Of a stretch of DNA of 14,038 bases, positions 7,973 through 14,038 are shown piece by piece (the stretch's first letter is position 1; each line of letters begins with the position of its first letter). A model generated the notes under the pieces. It made no database searches, had not been told where the DNA came from, and was given only the letters and a program-made list of their open reading frames with translations. The translations under genes and the position numbers were made by a program. This stretch comes from Pseudomonadota bacterium (lineage in GTDB: Bacteria > Pseudomonadota > Alphaproteobacteria > Rhizobiales > Hyphomicrobiaceae), in contig JAEZBU010000285.1 of NCBI GenBank assembly GCA_023426855.1, forward strand, positions 1-14,038, given 5' to 3'.

Positions 7973-10081
7973 CTATTTCGCCCAACTACCGCCGATGCCT
8001 TCGTCGCCGCCCAGCGTGAACTTCACGCCGGCAAAGGCGCCGATGCCGCCGCTGGCATTGTAGCCCAAGATCTCCTGATAGCGGTCGTCGAGCAGGTTCT
8101 CGACGCGACCGAACACCTCGACGCCCGGCTGAAGCTTGTAAGAAGCGGCCGCTGAGATCAGCCAATAGGCGTCCATCGACGCGATATCCGACCAGGGCGG
8201 CCCTACAGCGTAAGAACCGACATCATACATGCGACCGTTGTAGATGGCGGCCATGTTGAGATTTCCGCGGCCGTTGTCGAACGCGAGGTTGGCGTCGATG
8301 CGGCCGGTATGACGCGGACGTCGGACCTCGGTTGCGCCGTCGGGCTGATCTGAAATCAGGAACGTGTACGCGCCGCCGAGCGTCAACTGCCGCGTCACCT
8401 GGAATCGACCCGAGACTTCGACACCTTCGCGCTGGCTTTCACCGGCGATGTTGATCAGCGTCGGCCCAGGCCAAACAGGATTGAACGAAATCTCGTTGGT
8501 CAGGTCTGCGTGGAAGTACGTGACATCGATGATCGCGCGACCGCCCCACAACGTGCTTTCGACACCGAAATCGAAGCCCAGCGACTCTTCCGGGGTGAGA
8601 TCGGGATTCGGCGTGAACCCCATAAAGGTACCGTACAAGTCGCCGAAGCTCGGATATCTGACGCCTGTGCCGACGCTGCCGTGCAGGCGGAAGATCGTCC
8701 CCGGCACCTTCAGTGATGCCGACGTGTGCCATGTCGTGAAATCGTCGAAATGCTCGTTGCTGTCGTGGCGGATGGAAGCAGCAAGGAAGAGATTGTTGAA
8801 ATACTCGCCGCGAATTTCGCCAACAAAACTATCGCGGTCCGCTGTGCGCTTCGGCGTTCCGGCCGTCGGCTGCTCGAACGACTCATTCCGCCGCTCGACC
8901 ATGCCGGTAATGAAGTGACGCACCGGCATGCCGGGCGCGTCCAGACGGAACGTCGAGGTGTAACTGATCTTGCTGTTCTCGCTGGTCGCCTGGCTGACGC
9001 CAAAATCGAAATCCTCACGGAAAGTCTGTGCGCCGCTGAACTGGAATTTGTGAATCCAGCGTTTGTCGAACGTGTCGAGTGTCGCTCTGAGGCTTCCGAC
9101 GCGGAGACGCGTTTCGCCGAAGAAAAAGGCATCGGAGGGGACGTCGAAACCTCGGTAGGTTCCACCGTTGCCCGCATCATACTCGCCGCGCGTATTGTGC
9201 TCGCGCAGCGTCGCCTCGATCTGGAAGTTCTCCGTCGGCCGCATGCCGCCGCTGAATGCGAAGCCGCGGATGCGCGTGCCGTCGTCTTCATTTCCAGCCG
9301 TGGAGATGTTGAAACCGCTGGTCTGATAGCCGTGTGCCGTCAGCGATCCCCACACCTGGTCGTTGCCGCCCGCGGCTTGTGCTGTAACGCCGCTGGTGCC
9401 GCGTGTGCCGGCCTCCGTCTTGAGCGTCAGCCGCGCTGGCCCGCGCCCGCCGCGTGTCGTAATGTTCACCACGCCGCCGATCGCACTGCCGCCGTACAGA
9501 CCACTCTGTGGGCCACGCAGGACTTCGATGCGCTCGATGTCCTCGGTGGTCAGGTTCGAAAAATCGAACATGTTGTCGGTGCCGGAGTTGACCTCGACAC
9601 CATCGATCAACACCAGCGTATGCCGCGATTCCGCGCCACGGATACGAACAACCGTGACGTTACCCGGCGTGCCCTGCTGGCTCACCGAAACGCCCGGTAA
9701 GCTGCGCAGGGCATCGGCGCCGTTGCGGACCTGCTGCTGATCGAGTTGCTTGCGCGTGACCACGGTCACGGCCGAACCGACCTGATCGAGCGGAATGCCG
9801 TCGACGTCATCCTCGTCAGTGTCCAGTTGAAGCGACGGCTCGGCATCGAAACCGGCTTGCGCGGCCGTCGTCTGCGCCGGTGCGCTCTGCGGCGCCGGCA
9901 TGGGCGCCCGCACTGGTCGCGCCGAAATGCTTGCGCCCTGCACGACGATACCGGGCAATTCCATCGGTTGCTGGGCTGCGGCCGGAATAACGGTCAGGCC
10001 CATCACCGGCGAAGCCAGGGCTACGGAGATCAGCAGATCCCGCCGCGATCGCGGCCTGATGGACTGGCGAAAATTGGACAT
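7973..10081 (-). CDS. btuB: TonB-dependent outer-membrane vitamin B12 receptor
   Basis: 702-residue outer-membrane receptor for TonB/ExbBD-driven cobalamin uptake. The signal peptide (1-36, ending PAAA) contains SRRDLLI at 12-18, resembling a Tat motif. A TonB-box-like LPGIVVQGA sits at 42-50. A Pro/Ala-rich then acidic linker (about 51-94) is longer than usual before the plug domain, which runs from about residue 96 and includes VGSAVTVVTRKQL, RIRGAESRHTLVLIDGVEVN and the GLYGGSAIGGVVNITTR stretch. The rest is b-barrel with NLLDDRYQE near the end. The protein ends GIGGSWAK, not with the usual terminal aromatic residue. ATG 10081 has GGGGGAG as ribosome binding site; upstream codons belong to the leader. 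First gene after the cobalamin riboswitch, which supports the substrate. Confidence 0.93.
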   Translation of the reverse strand: MSNFRQSIRPRSRRDLLISVALASPVMGLTVIPAAAQQPMELPGIVVQGASISARPVRAPMPAPQSAPAQTTAAQAGFDAEPSLQLDTDEDDVDGIPLDQVGSAVTVVTRKQLDQQQVRNGADALRSLPGVSVSQQGTPGNVTVVRIRGAESRHTLVLIDGVEVNSGTDNMFDFSNLTTEDIERIEVLRGPQSGLYGGSAIGGVVNITTRGGRGPARLTLKTEAGTRGTSGVTAQAAGGNDQVWGSLTAHGYQTSGFNISTAGNEDDGTRIRGFAFSGGMRPTENFQIEATLREHNTRGEYDAGNGGTYRGFDVPSDAFFFGETRLRVGSLRATLDTFDKRWIHKFQFSGAQTFREDFDFGVSQATSENSKISYTSTFRLDAPGMPVRHFITGMVERRNESFEQPTAGTPKRTADRDSFVGEIRGEYFNNLFLAASIRHDSNEHFDDFTTWHTSASLKVPGTIFRLHGSVGTGVRYPSFGDLYGTFMGFTPNPDLTPEESLGFDFGVESTLWGGRAIIDVTYFHADLTNEISFNPVWPGPTLINIAGESQREGVEVSGRFQVTRQLTLGGAYTFLISDQPDGATEVRRPRHTGRIDANLAFDNGRGNLNMAAIYNGRMYDVGSYAVGPPWSDIASMDAYWLISAAASYKLQPGVEVFGRVENLLDDRYQEILGYNASGGIGAFAGVKFTLGGDEGIGGSWAK

Positions 10082-10083
10082 AA

Positions 10084-10118
10084 ATGCTCCCCCACGACGA
10101 CTGAAGGCGCGGGAGCAT
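10084..10118 (-). promoter_or_regulatory. Hairpin sequestering the btuB Shine-Dalgarno sequence
   Basis: Minus-strand AUGCUCCC (10118-10111) is a perfect 8-bp complement of GGGAGCAU (10091-10084), with a 19-nt loop. The 3' arm covers most of the btuB ribosome binding site GGGGGAG (10093-10087) and its spacer, ending 3 nt before the ATG. Forming the stem would block translation initiation. That it is the riboswitch-controlled switch is inferred. Confidence 0.6.
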
Positions 10119-10315
10119 CGCAACAGCAATGGGAGCGCGAGGCGGATCGTTACGTTCTCGATCAGCGCGACGGTCGAGCCAACTGGCTAAACGGTCATGC
10201 CAACCGGAGTTGATCCAGACGACAACCCATGTCTGACGTGTTCCCCCACCGGTTCCACATCAGTCGCCGCTACGGCTTTCCGTTCCAGCGCGCGCCCCGC
10301 ACGTTGGATGGGCGA
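10119..10315 (-). promoter_or_regulatory. Long btuB leader downstream of the riboswitch aptamer
   Basis: About 200 nt of untranslated leader lie between the aptamer and the SD-sequestering stem. Just after the aptamer, 10285-10307 folds into a 10-bp stem (CCAACGTGCG with CGCGCGCTGG, one mismatch and one G-U) around a GGG loop. It is not followed by a U-run, so it is not a standard intrinsic terminator. Further down AGCCA/TGGCT (10177-10188) forms a small hairpin. No convincing short gene with a ribosome binding site was seen. Confidence 0.5.
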
Positions 10316-10520
10316 CCTGTGCCGGCAGGTCTCCTGGCTCACGGCTCAGACGCCTCGTTCAGCCTTCCCGGTGCATCCCTTAACGGAATGGGCCAGTGGC
10401 ATTCGTGAACAAAGGCTCGCCGCCTACAGTTGCGGGGGCAGCCACGGATTACCAAGCAAAACGCGAGGACCGTGTTCCCTTTTCACCCATCCGCTCATCA
10501 CGGACAGGAACCAGCACAGG
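10316..10520 (-). ncRNA. Cobalamin riboswitch aptamer upstream of btuB
   Basis: Read on the minus strand, the class I cobalamin aptamer elements occur in the right order: AAGGGAACACGGT (10481-10469), GGCTGCCCCCGCAACTGTA (10443-10425), GCCACTGG (10400-10393), GGGAAGGC (10369-10362) and the B12-box GAGCCAGGAGACCTGCC (10340-10324). The ends are set by the closing P1 helix: CCTGTGCTGG (10520-10511) pairs with CCGGCACAGG (10325-10316), nine Watson-Crick pairs and one G-U. Binding of adenosylcobalamin normally represses the downstream uptake gene. Here it should control btuB and, through cotranscription, btuF-C-D and perhaps the patatin. Confidence 0.97.
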
Positions 10521-10536
10521 GTCAAGCAATCAGGCG

Positions 10537-10557
10537 ACAGCTTGACGGTCAAGCTGT
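10537..10557. repeat. Perfect 9-bp inverted repeat just upstream of the riboswitch
   Basis: ACAGCTTGA and TCAAGCTGT are exact reverse complements around a CGG centre. A further GTCAAGC half-site lies at 10521-10527, giving three copies of GTCAAGC or its inverse within 35 bp. It is 16 bp upstream of the riboswitch P1 helix, in the expected btuB promoter zone. It could be an operator or part of a terminator for the upstream transcript. No U-run follows and no convincing -10 box was found. Confidence 0.5.
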
Positions 10558-10596
10558 GCGGCGGTCGGGAAGCATTAAGAAAAGGAACAGGTGCAA

Positions 10597-10617
10597 TTCG
10601 GCCACTCTGCGGCCGAA
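10597..10617 (-). terminator. Candidate terminator hairpin after the small membrane protein gene
   Basis: TTCGGCC (10617-10611 read on the minus strand) pairs perfectly with GGCCGAA (10603-10597) around a 7-nt loop, starting 5 nt after the stop of the small gene. The U-rich part (CCTTTTCTT) comes only about 12 nt later, so efficient intrinsic termination is doubtful. Confidence 0.4.
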
Positions 10618-10622
10618 GCCCA

Positions 10623-10763
10623 TCACATGCAGAACAGCGCCCGGCCCATGGCGGCGAGATCGATCAGCATGGCCTCGCCACGCACCGCATACAGGTACCC
10701 GGCCCCGCCGATCAGTGCGGCGAGCACGGTTCCCACGATTGCGGTTCTGGCAGGCAACGCCAT
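10623..10763 (-). CDS. 46-residue single-pass membrane protein, function unknown
   Basis: Short protein MALPARTAIVGTVLAALIGG... with one predicted membrane helix (about residues 8-27), a GGAGYLYAVRGEAMLIDLAAMG segment after it and a C-terminal FCM. The ATG at 10763 has AGGAG 7 nt upstream, which separates it from a longer open frame reaching 10826 that lacks such a site. It follows the MFS gene by 63 nt on the same strand and may share its transcript; a hairpin lies just after its stop. The charged VRGEAMLIDLAA segment next to the helix looks conserved from my recollection of small rhizobial proteins, but I cannot name a family. The function is unknown. Confidence 0.65.
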   Translation of the reverse strand: MALPARTAIVGTVLAALIGGAGYLYAVRGEAMLIDLAAMGRALFCM

Positions 10764-10826
10764 CTGCTTGCTCCTGTTAGGGCGCAGACCATAGCACAGC
10801 CTGCGTCCCGATGCGAGTTGCATCAA

Positions 10827-12047
10827 CTATGCAGGAGCATTGGCCAGCCGGGCAACCGGCCGCTCCTTGATCGGCAAGTGGATCGCCGCGGCGGCCAGGC
10901 CGAGCGCGACCGAGATCCACCACATCGCGTCGTAGGACCCCGTCAGGTCATAGAGCCGGCCAGCCAGCCAAAGCCCGAGGAACGAGCCGATCTGATGCGA
11001 CAGGAACACGAACCCGAACAGCATCGACATCCAGGTGGTGCCGAAGAACGTCGCCACCAGCGAACTCGTCAGCGGCACGGTCGACAGCCAGAACAATCCG
11101 AGCAGACCGCTGACCAGGATCACTACCGTTCCATTGATCGGCAGGAACAGGAGGCCGAGGAACGCAAAGCACCGCATGAAATAGATAAAGCTCAAACCAA
11201 TGCGCTTCTCGAAAAAGCGTCCGGATTGGCCGGCGAGATAGGTGCCGATGATATTTGCGATGCCCACCAGCATAAGTGCCCATACGCCGACGCTGGCATC
11301 CAGCCCCTTGTCGACAACGAACGCCGGCAAATGCACCGAATAGAACGACACATGAAAGCCGCAGACAAAAAAGCCACCAGTCAGAAGCCAGAAACTGGGA
11401 TGCGCGAACGCCTCGCGGAATGCCTCGCTCAACGACTGCGGCTTGACCTGCGCCGACTGTGCCTGCGGCTTACCACTCAGGCCGTAAGCCAACGGCAGCA
11501 TGACCAGTGCAGTCGCCGCCAGCACCAGCAGGCTGTTCTGCCAGCCGAGCCATTCGATCAGCACGTGCGTGTAAGGAAACGCCACGAAACCACCGATGCC
11601 GGCCGCCATGCCGAGGGACGCGATCGCCGCCGTCCGCTTTTCCAGCGGCACCGCGCGGCCAACCGCGCCGACCAGAGCCGACACACCCGTGCCGCACACA
11701 CCGATACCGAGCAGGACACCGCTAATGTAGAGATCCATCGGCGTTTGCGCGGCGTACATCACATACAGGCCTGCCGCCGTCGCCAACACGCTGGCAACAA
11801 TGACCCGGCCCGCGCCGTACTTGTCCGCAATCGCGCCGGCGAGAATGGCACCGAGACCCCACACCAGGTTCGCGATCGCCATGGAATCGGAGAACGGCTC
11901 GCGCCCGATGCCGAGCGCCGTCGTCATCGGCTGCAGATAGAGGCCCATCACCTGGCGCAGGCCCATGGCCATGCCCACGATGACACCCGCGGTGAGAATG
12001 ATGACCCAGGCCGGAAACCGCCGGGATGCTACGGACTCAGTCGCCAT
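10827..12047 (-). CDS. Major facilitator superfamily transporter, 12 TM
   Basis: 406-residue inner-membrane secondary transporter with about twelve hydrophobic helices in two halves joined by a cytoplasmic loop near residues 191-212 (SGKPQAQSAQVKPQSLSEAF). The MFS loop 2-3 motif is GAIADKYGAGR at 71-81. The N-terminal MGLRQVMGLYLQPMTTALGIGREPFSDSMAI region resembles the oxalate/formate antiporter and monocarboxylate transporter-like (OFA/MCT) branch; this placement is from general resemblance, and the substrate is not predictable. ATG 12047 is preceded by GAGG at 8 nt. It lies between the phosphoesterase gene upstream and the small membrane protein downstream, all on the minus strand. Confidence 0.93.
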   Translation of the reverse strand: MATESVASRRFPAWVIILTAGVIVGMAMGLRQVMGLYLQPMTTALGIGREPFSDSMAIANLVWGLGAILAGAIADKYGAGRVIVASVLATAAGLYVMYAAQTPMDLYISGVLLGIGVCGTGVSALVGAVGRAVPLEKRTAAIASLGMAAGIGGFVAFPYTHVLIEWLGWQNSLLVLAATALVMLPLAYGLSGKPQAQSAQVKPQSLSEAFREAFAHPSFWLLTGGFFVCGFHVSFYSVHLPAFVVDKGLDASVGVWALMLVGIANIIGTYLAGQSGRFFEKRIGLSFIYFMRCFAFLGLLFLPINGTVVILVSGLLGLFWLSTVPLTSSLVATFFGTTWMSMLFGFVFLSHQIGSFLGLWLAGRLYDLTGSYDAMWWISVALGLAAAAIHLPIKERPVARLANAPA

Positions 12048-12076
12048 TCTGTTTGCCTCGCAGCCGTTGTCAGCCG

Positions 12077-12105
12077 CTCATATGGCACAATTCGCCATTC
12101 GGCAA
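12077..12105 (-). promoter_or_regulatory. Possible sigma-70-type promoter for the MFS gene
   Basis: In the 91-bp gap between phosphoesterase and MFS genes, TTGCCG (12105-12100) and TATGAG (12082-12077) are separated by 17 bp, each matching the consensus at four of six positions. This is a weak pattern match only. Confidence 0.3.
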
Positions 12106-12138
12106 GCTGATGAATACACCTGATATGATGAGGAAAAT

Positions 12139-13095
12139 TTATCGATCGCGTTGAACTTCCGGTTCGCGTGCCGGTTGCAGCACGCCGTGTTCGAGCTGAA
12201 CCACCGCACCGCCGGGGTCACGCAGCCCCCGCCCTGTCAGCTCGATCTGCCAGCCGCCGGCAGGTGATCGCCTGATCTTGTATAGATTATAGCGCGCCAG
12301 CGGTTCGTGATGATGCAAGCGGCCGATCGAGCTCGATGCAATACCGACCACCGGCATCGGGCCATTGCTTGCCTGCCGCCAGCAGACCATGTCGCGGTGA
12401 TTATGGCCGTGCACGACAAGTTCCGCACCGGCATCGATAAAGGCCGCCTCCAGCGCCGCCGCGTCCTTCAAGTCGCGCGACGCGTGCACCTGTGTCAGCA
12501 CCGGCGGATGATGGATCATCACCAGCCGGAACAGCGACTTGCTGCCGAGCTGCTTCAGAATTGCCCGGGCATTTTCGATCTGTTCGGCGCCGGCTTCGCC
12601 TGATGCTATGCCCGGCGGCGTCGGCACCGCCGAGTTCAAGCCAACCACCGCCACGTCGCCGATACGCCGCACATATGGAAAACGTGGGCCCGGCCCCGGT
12701 GCAAACGCAGCGCCCCAGTCATCCGACGCCATGTAGGCCGCCCATCGCGCCACGCCCGGATGCCCGCGCAGGCGCGTGTAGATGTCATGATTACCCGGCA
12801 CCACCGACACTCGTTCCGGCGGCCCTAGTGCATGCAGCCAAGCCAGCGCATTCTCGTACTCGCGCGGCAGGCCGATATTCACCAGATCGCCACTGACCAG
12901 GATATGATCGACATGCTGATGCCGCAGGTCCGCGACCAGCCGGTCGACCACTTCGCGCAAGTGTGTCTTGCGCCGCCGCACTGTCCAGTTGGCGTATCCG
13001 AGCAGCCGCTTTGCATTCCAGTGATGCGGCCAGAAACCGGCCAGCGGCGCCAAATGAACATCGGACAAATGGGCAAAAGTCGTTTCGGACAGCAT
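12139..13095 (-). CDS. Calcineurin-like metallophosphoesterase
   Basis: About 318-residue binuclear metal phosphoesterase, probably cytoplasmic, as no signal peptide is seen. The full motif set is present: SDVH (D12, H14), GDLVN (D70, N73), GNHD (N102-H103-D104), IHHPP (H195-H196) and HGHNH (H229-H233). This supports an active cyclic-nucleotide or phospholipid-headgroup type phosphodiesterase, but the substrate cannot be told. ATG 13095 (MLSETTFAHLSDVH) was chosen because homologs usually begin a few residues before the DxH strand. Other in-frame starts at 13128, 13137 and 13161 have no better ribosome binding site, and longer readings run into the divergent Nudix gene. The 12-residue C-terminal tail is polar. 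Confidence 0.9.
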   Translation of the reverse strand: MLSETTFAHLSDVHLAPLAGFWPHHWNAKRLLGYANWTVRRRKTHLREVVDRLVADLRHQHVDHILVSGDLVNIGLPREYENALAWLHALGPPERVSVVPGNHDIYTRLRGHPGVARWAAYMASDDWGAAFAPGPGPRFPYVRRIGDVAVVGLNSAVPTPPGIASGEAGAEQIENARAILKQLGSKSLFRLVMIHHPPVLTQVHASRDLKDAAALEAAFIDAGAELVVHGHNHRDMVCWRQASNGPMPVVGIASSSIGRLHHHEPLARYNLYKIRRSPAGGWQIELTGRGLRDPGGAVVQLEHGVLQPAREPEVQRDR

Positions 13096-13184
13096 CAGCG
13101 CTCGACTGGCTCGCGGTGTTTCGGTCATTGGTAACATGTATCGGCGCGCGCGCCCCAACATCTCGCGCTGCCTCACGACGCGTG

Positions 13185-13190
13185 AAGGAG
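13185..13190 (+). promoter_or_regulatory. Ribosome binding site fixing the TTG start of the Nudix gene
   Basis: AAGGAG is followed by a 7-nt spacer and TTG 13198. The next in-frame ATGs (13246, 13264) have no such site and would cut the N-terminal strand. Confidence 0.65.
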
Positions 13191-13197
13191 ACAAGGA

Positions 13198-13659
13198 TTG
13201 CCCTGGCCAAGGATCACGCGACGCATCGTGCAACGCTATTGGCGCATGACACGCGGGCTGACCATGGGTGCGCAAGGTGTCGTGCTCGACGCGGATAATC
13301 GCGTCCTGCTGATCCGGCACACCTATCGGCCCGGCTGGCACTTTCCCGGCGGCGGCGTCGAGCGCAACGAACCGGTCGCCACCGCGCTGACCCGAGAGCT
13401 GGAGGAAGAAGCCGGTATTGTCATGACTGCGCCGCCTGAGTTGATCGGCGTTTTTTCGAACTTTCGTTCCTTCCCTTCCGATCACATCGTGCTGTTCGCT
13501 GTACGCCACTGGACCCAGCCGCGCATCCCGCCACCCAACTATGAGATCGCCGAGCAAGGCTTCTTCTCACGCGACGCACTGCCCGAGGGTGTTGTCGCCC
13601 CGGTGCGCCGTCGGCTGGCCGAAATCCTCGATGGCACACTGCGCGCCGAAACGTGGTGA
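13198..13659 (+). CDS. Nudix hydrolase
   Basis: 153-residue Nudix-fold pyrophosphohydrolase, cleaving a nucleoside diphosphate linked to some other group. The Nudix box matches G-x5-E-x7-REUxEExGU exactly: G52, E58, R66-E67-L68-E69-E70-E71, G73-I74. It is preceded by RHTYRPGWHFPGG, which is typical of a rhizobial subgroup of small Nudix proteins. The specific substrate is not identifiable. TTG 13198 is used because of a strong AAGGAG at 7 nt. The gene diverges from the metallophosphoesterase with a gap of about 100 bp that must contain both promoters. Confidence 0.93.
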   Translation: MPWPRITRRIVQRYWRMTRGLTMGAQGVVLDADNRVLLIRHTYRPGWHFPGGGVERNEPVATALTRELEEEAGIVMTAPPELIGVFSNFRSFPSDHIVLFAVRHWTQPRIPPPNYEIAEQGFFSRDALPEGVVAPVRRRLAEILDGTLRAETW

Positions 13660-13763
13660 GCGGTTTACCGAGGTAAAAAGCGCCCACTGGACCCGCGGGG
13701 GCTACCCTGCTAGAGCAATTGCGCCATGATGAGCGACCTGACAGCGCCGGTGTGTGACTTGCT

Positions 13764-13806
13764 ACGAGGCTGACCCTCGTTGCGCGCCGCTGCGCGCCCC
13801 GCAGCG
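13764..13806. repeat. Two adjacent GC-rich hairpins in the Nudix-acetyltransferase gap
   Basis: ACGAGG (13764-13769) pairs with CCTCGT (13775-13780) around a 5-nt loop. CGCTGCG (13788-13794) pairs with CGCAGCG (13800-13806) around CGCCC. They lie in the 204-bp gap 13660-13863, in which I see no gene or tRNA. They may help end transcription of the Nudix gene, but no U-run follows. Confidence 0.4.
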
Positions 13807-13863
13807 CGATGCTGCGACCACGCCCACCAAGTCCCGACAGTCCGCCTGCAAGAGTAACCGCCC

Positions 13864-14038
13864 ATGGCCGTCGATATCGAGATCCGGCACGTCCAGCCGC
13901 TCGACATGCCCCAGATTTCCGCGCTGCACGCCCGCGTTTTCGGACCCGGACGGTTCACCCGCACCGCTTACCGCATCCGCGAGGGCACGCCGGACATTTC
14001 CGTCTTGTGTTTTAATTAAGTGCTGGATGGCCGGATGG
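13864..14038 (+). pseudogene. GNAT-family N-acetyltransferase, N-terminal part with in-frame stop (truncated by window edge)
   Basis: ATG 13864 opens a frame of 51 residues (MAVDIEIRHVQPLDMPQISALHARVFGPGRFTRTAYRIREGTP..., shown in part by its key motifs: IRHVQPLDM, ALHARVFGPGRF, TAYRIREGTP). This matches the N-terminus of a rhizobial GNAT acetyltransferase group as I recall it. A TAA at 14017-14019 ends it, yet the same frame continues VLDGRM to the edge, which is what such proteins show at this position. So the reading frame is interrupted by a nonsense codon without a shift. It could be a true pseudogene, a sequencing or assembly error, or a short real protein. An upstream in-frame TAA at 13855 limits the start to 13864; its ribosome binding site (AAGAG) is weak. 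Confidence 0.55.

Noticed and set aside
5343..10081. Siderophore or heme uptake system
   Set aside because: The protein families alone allow it, but an intact cobalamin riboswitch directly upstream in the same direction makes B12 the better call.
9816..10118. Upstream overlapping reading frame starting in the btuB leader stem
   Set aside because: The ATG is part of the stem arm and has no ribosome binding site; the frame runs out of phase through btuB and has no family features.
10197..12110. Very long open frame on the plus strand (637 codons)
   Set aside because: It lies antisense to the riboswitch, the small protein and the MFS gene. Its product is rich in Arg, His and Gln without domains, typical of the antisense frame of a GC-rich gene.
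13096..13557. N-terminal extension of the metallophosphoesterase into the Nudix gene
   Set aside because: The extension has no recognisable domain and overlaps the antisense Nudix coding sequence, whose Nudix box is exact. The enzyme fold begins at about 13080.
13660..13863. tRNA or small RNA gene in the hairpin-rich gap
   Set aside because: No cloverleaf, T-loop (GTTCRA) or CCA-type end was seen; the two stems are short and separate.

Overview
The window is GC-rich, densely coded bacterial DNA. It looks alphaproteobacterial, most likely Hyphomicrobiales (Bradyrhizobium/Xanthobacter-like). The grounds are a DUF992 secreted protein, a patatin of the rhizobial type (GGGAHGAFTWGVLD), a CoxM-S-L type molybdenum hydroxylase, GC-rich codon use and several TTG starts. 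This placement is inferred from family resemblance; no marker gene is present.

Left part (1-3551, minus strand): a three-gene molybdenum hydroxylase operon in the order FAD subunit, [2Fe-2S] subunit, molybdopterin subunit. The last gene runs off the left edge. Its active-site loop reads AYRAPGG, so it is not a form I CO dehydrogenase, and its substrate is unknown. A 180-bp divergent region separates it from a small secreted DUF992 protein (plus strand, ends 4190), which converges on the next block with only 17 bp between stops.

Centre (4208-10520, minus strand): a vitamin B12 uptake operon. A complete cobalamin riboswitch (10316-10520) precedes a long leader, then btuB (outer-membrane TonB-dependent receptor), btuF (periplasmic binding protein), btuC (permease) and btuD (ATPase). 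The last three genes overlap or nearly touch. A patatin-like lipase follows btuD at about 10 nt and may be cotranscribed. In the leader, a perfect 8-bp stem overlaps the btuB Shine-Dalgarno sequence, which suggests translational control. The riboswitch is the reason for calling the transporter B12-specific rather than siderophore- or heme-specific.

Right part (10597-14038): on the minus strand are a 46-residue single-pass membrane protein, a 12-TM MFS transporter and a metallophosphoesterase. Divergent from the last is a Nudix hydrolase (plus strand, TTG start with a strong ribosome binding site). After about 200 bp of hairpin-rich intergenic DNA the window ends in the 5' part of a GNAT acetyltransferase gene. 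That gene carries an in-frame TAA inside an AT-rich TTAATTAA octamer and continues in frame after it, so it is either a nonsense-mutated gene or a sequence error.

No tRNA, rRNA, CRISPR array, insertion sequence or prophage gene was seen. The most interesting points are the riboswitch leader with its distal SD-sequestering stem, the patatin with an altered nucleophile elbow at the end of the B12 operon, the small membrane protein, and the interrupted acetyltransferase. I did not find a convincing wholly new multi-gene system.
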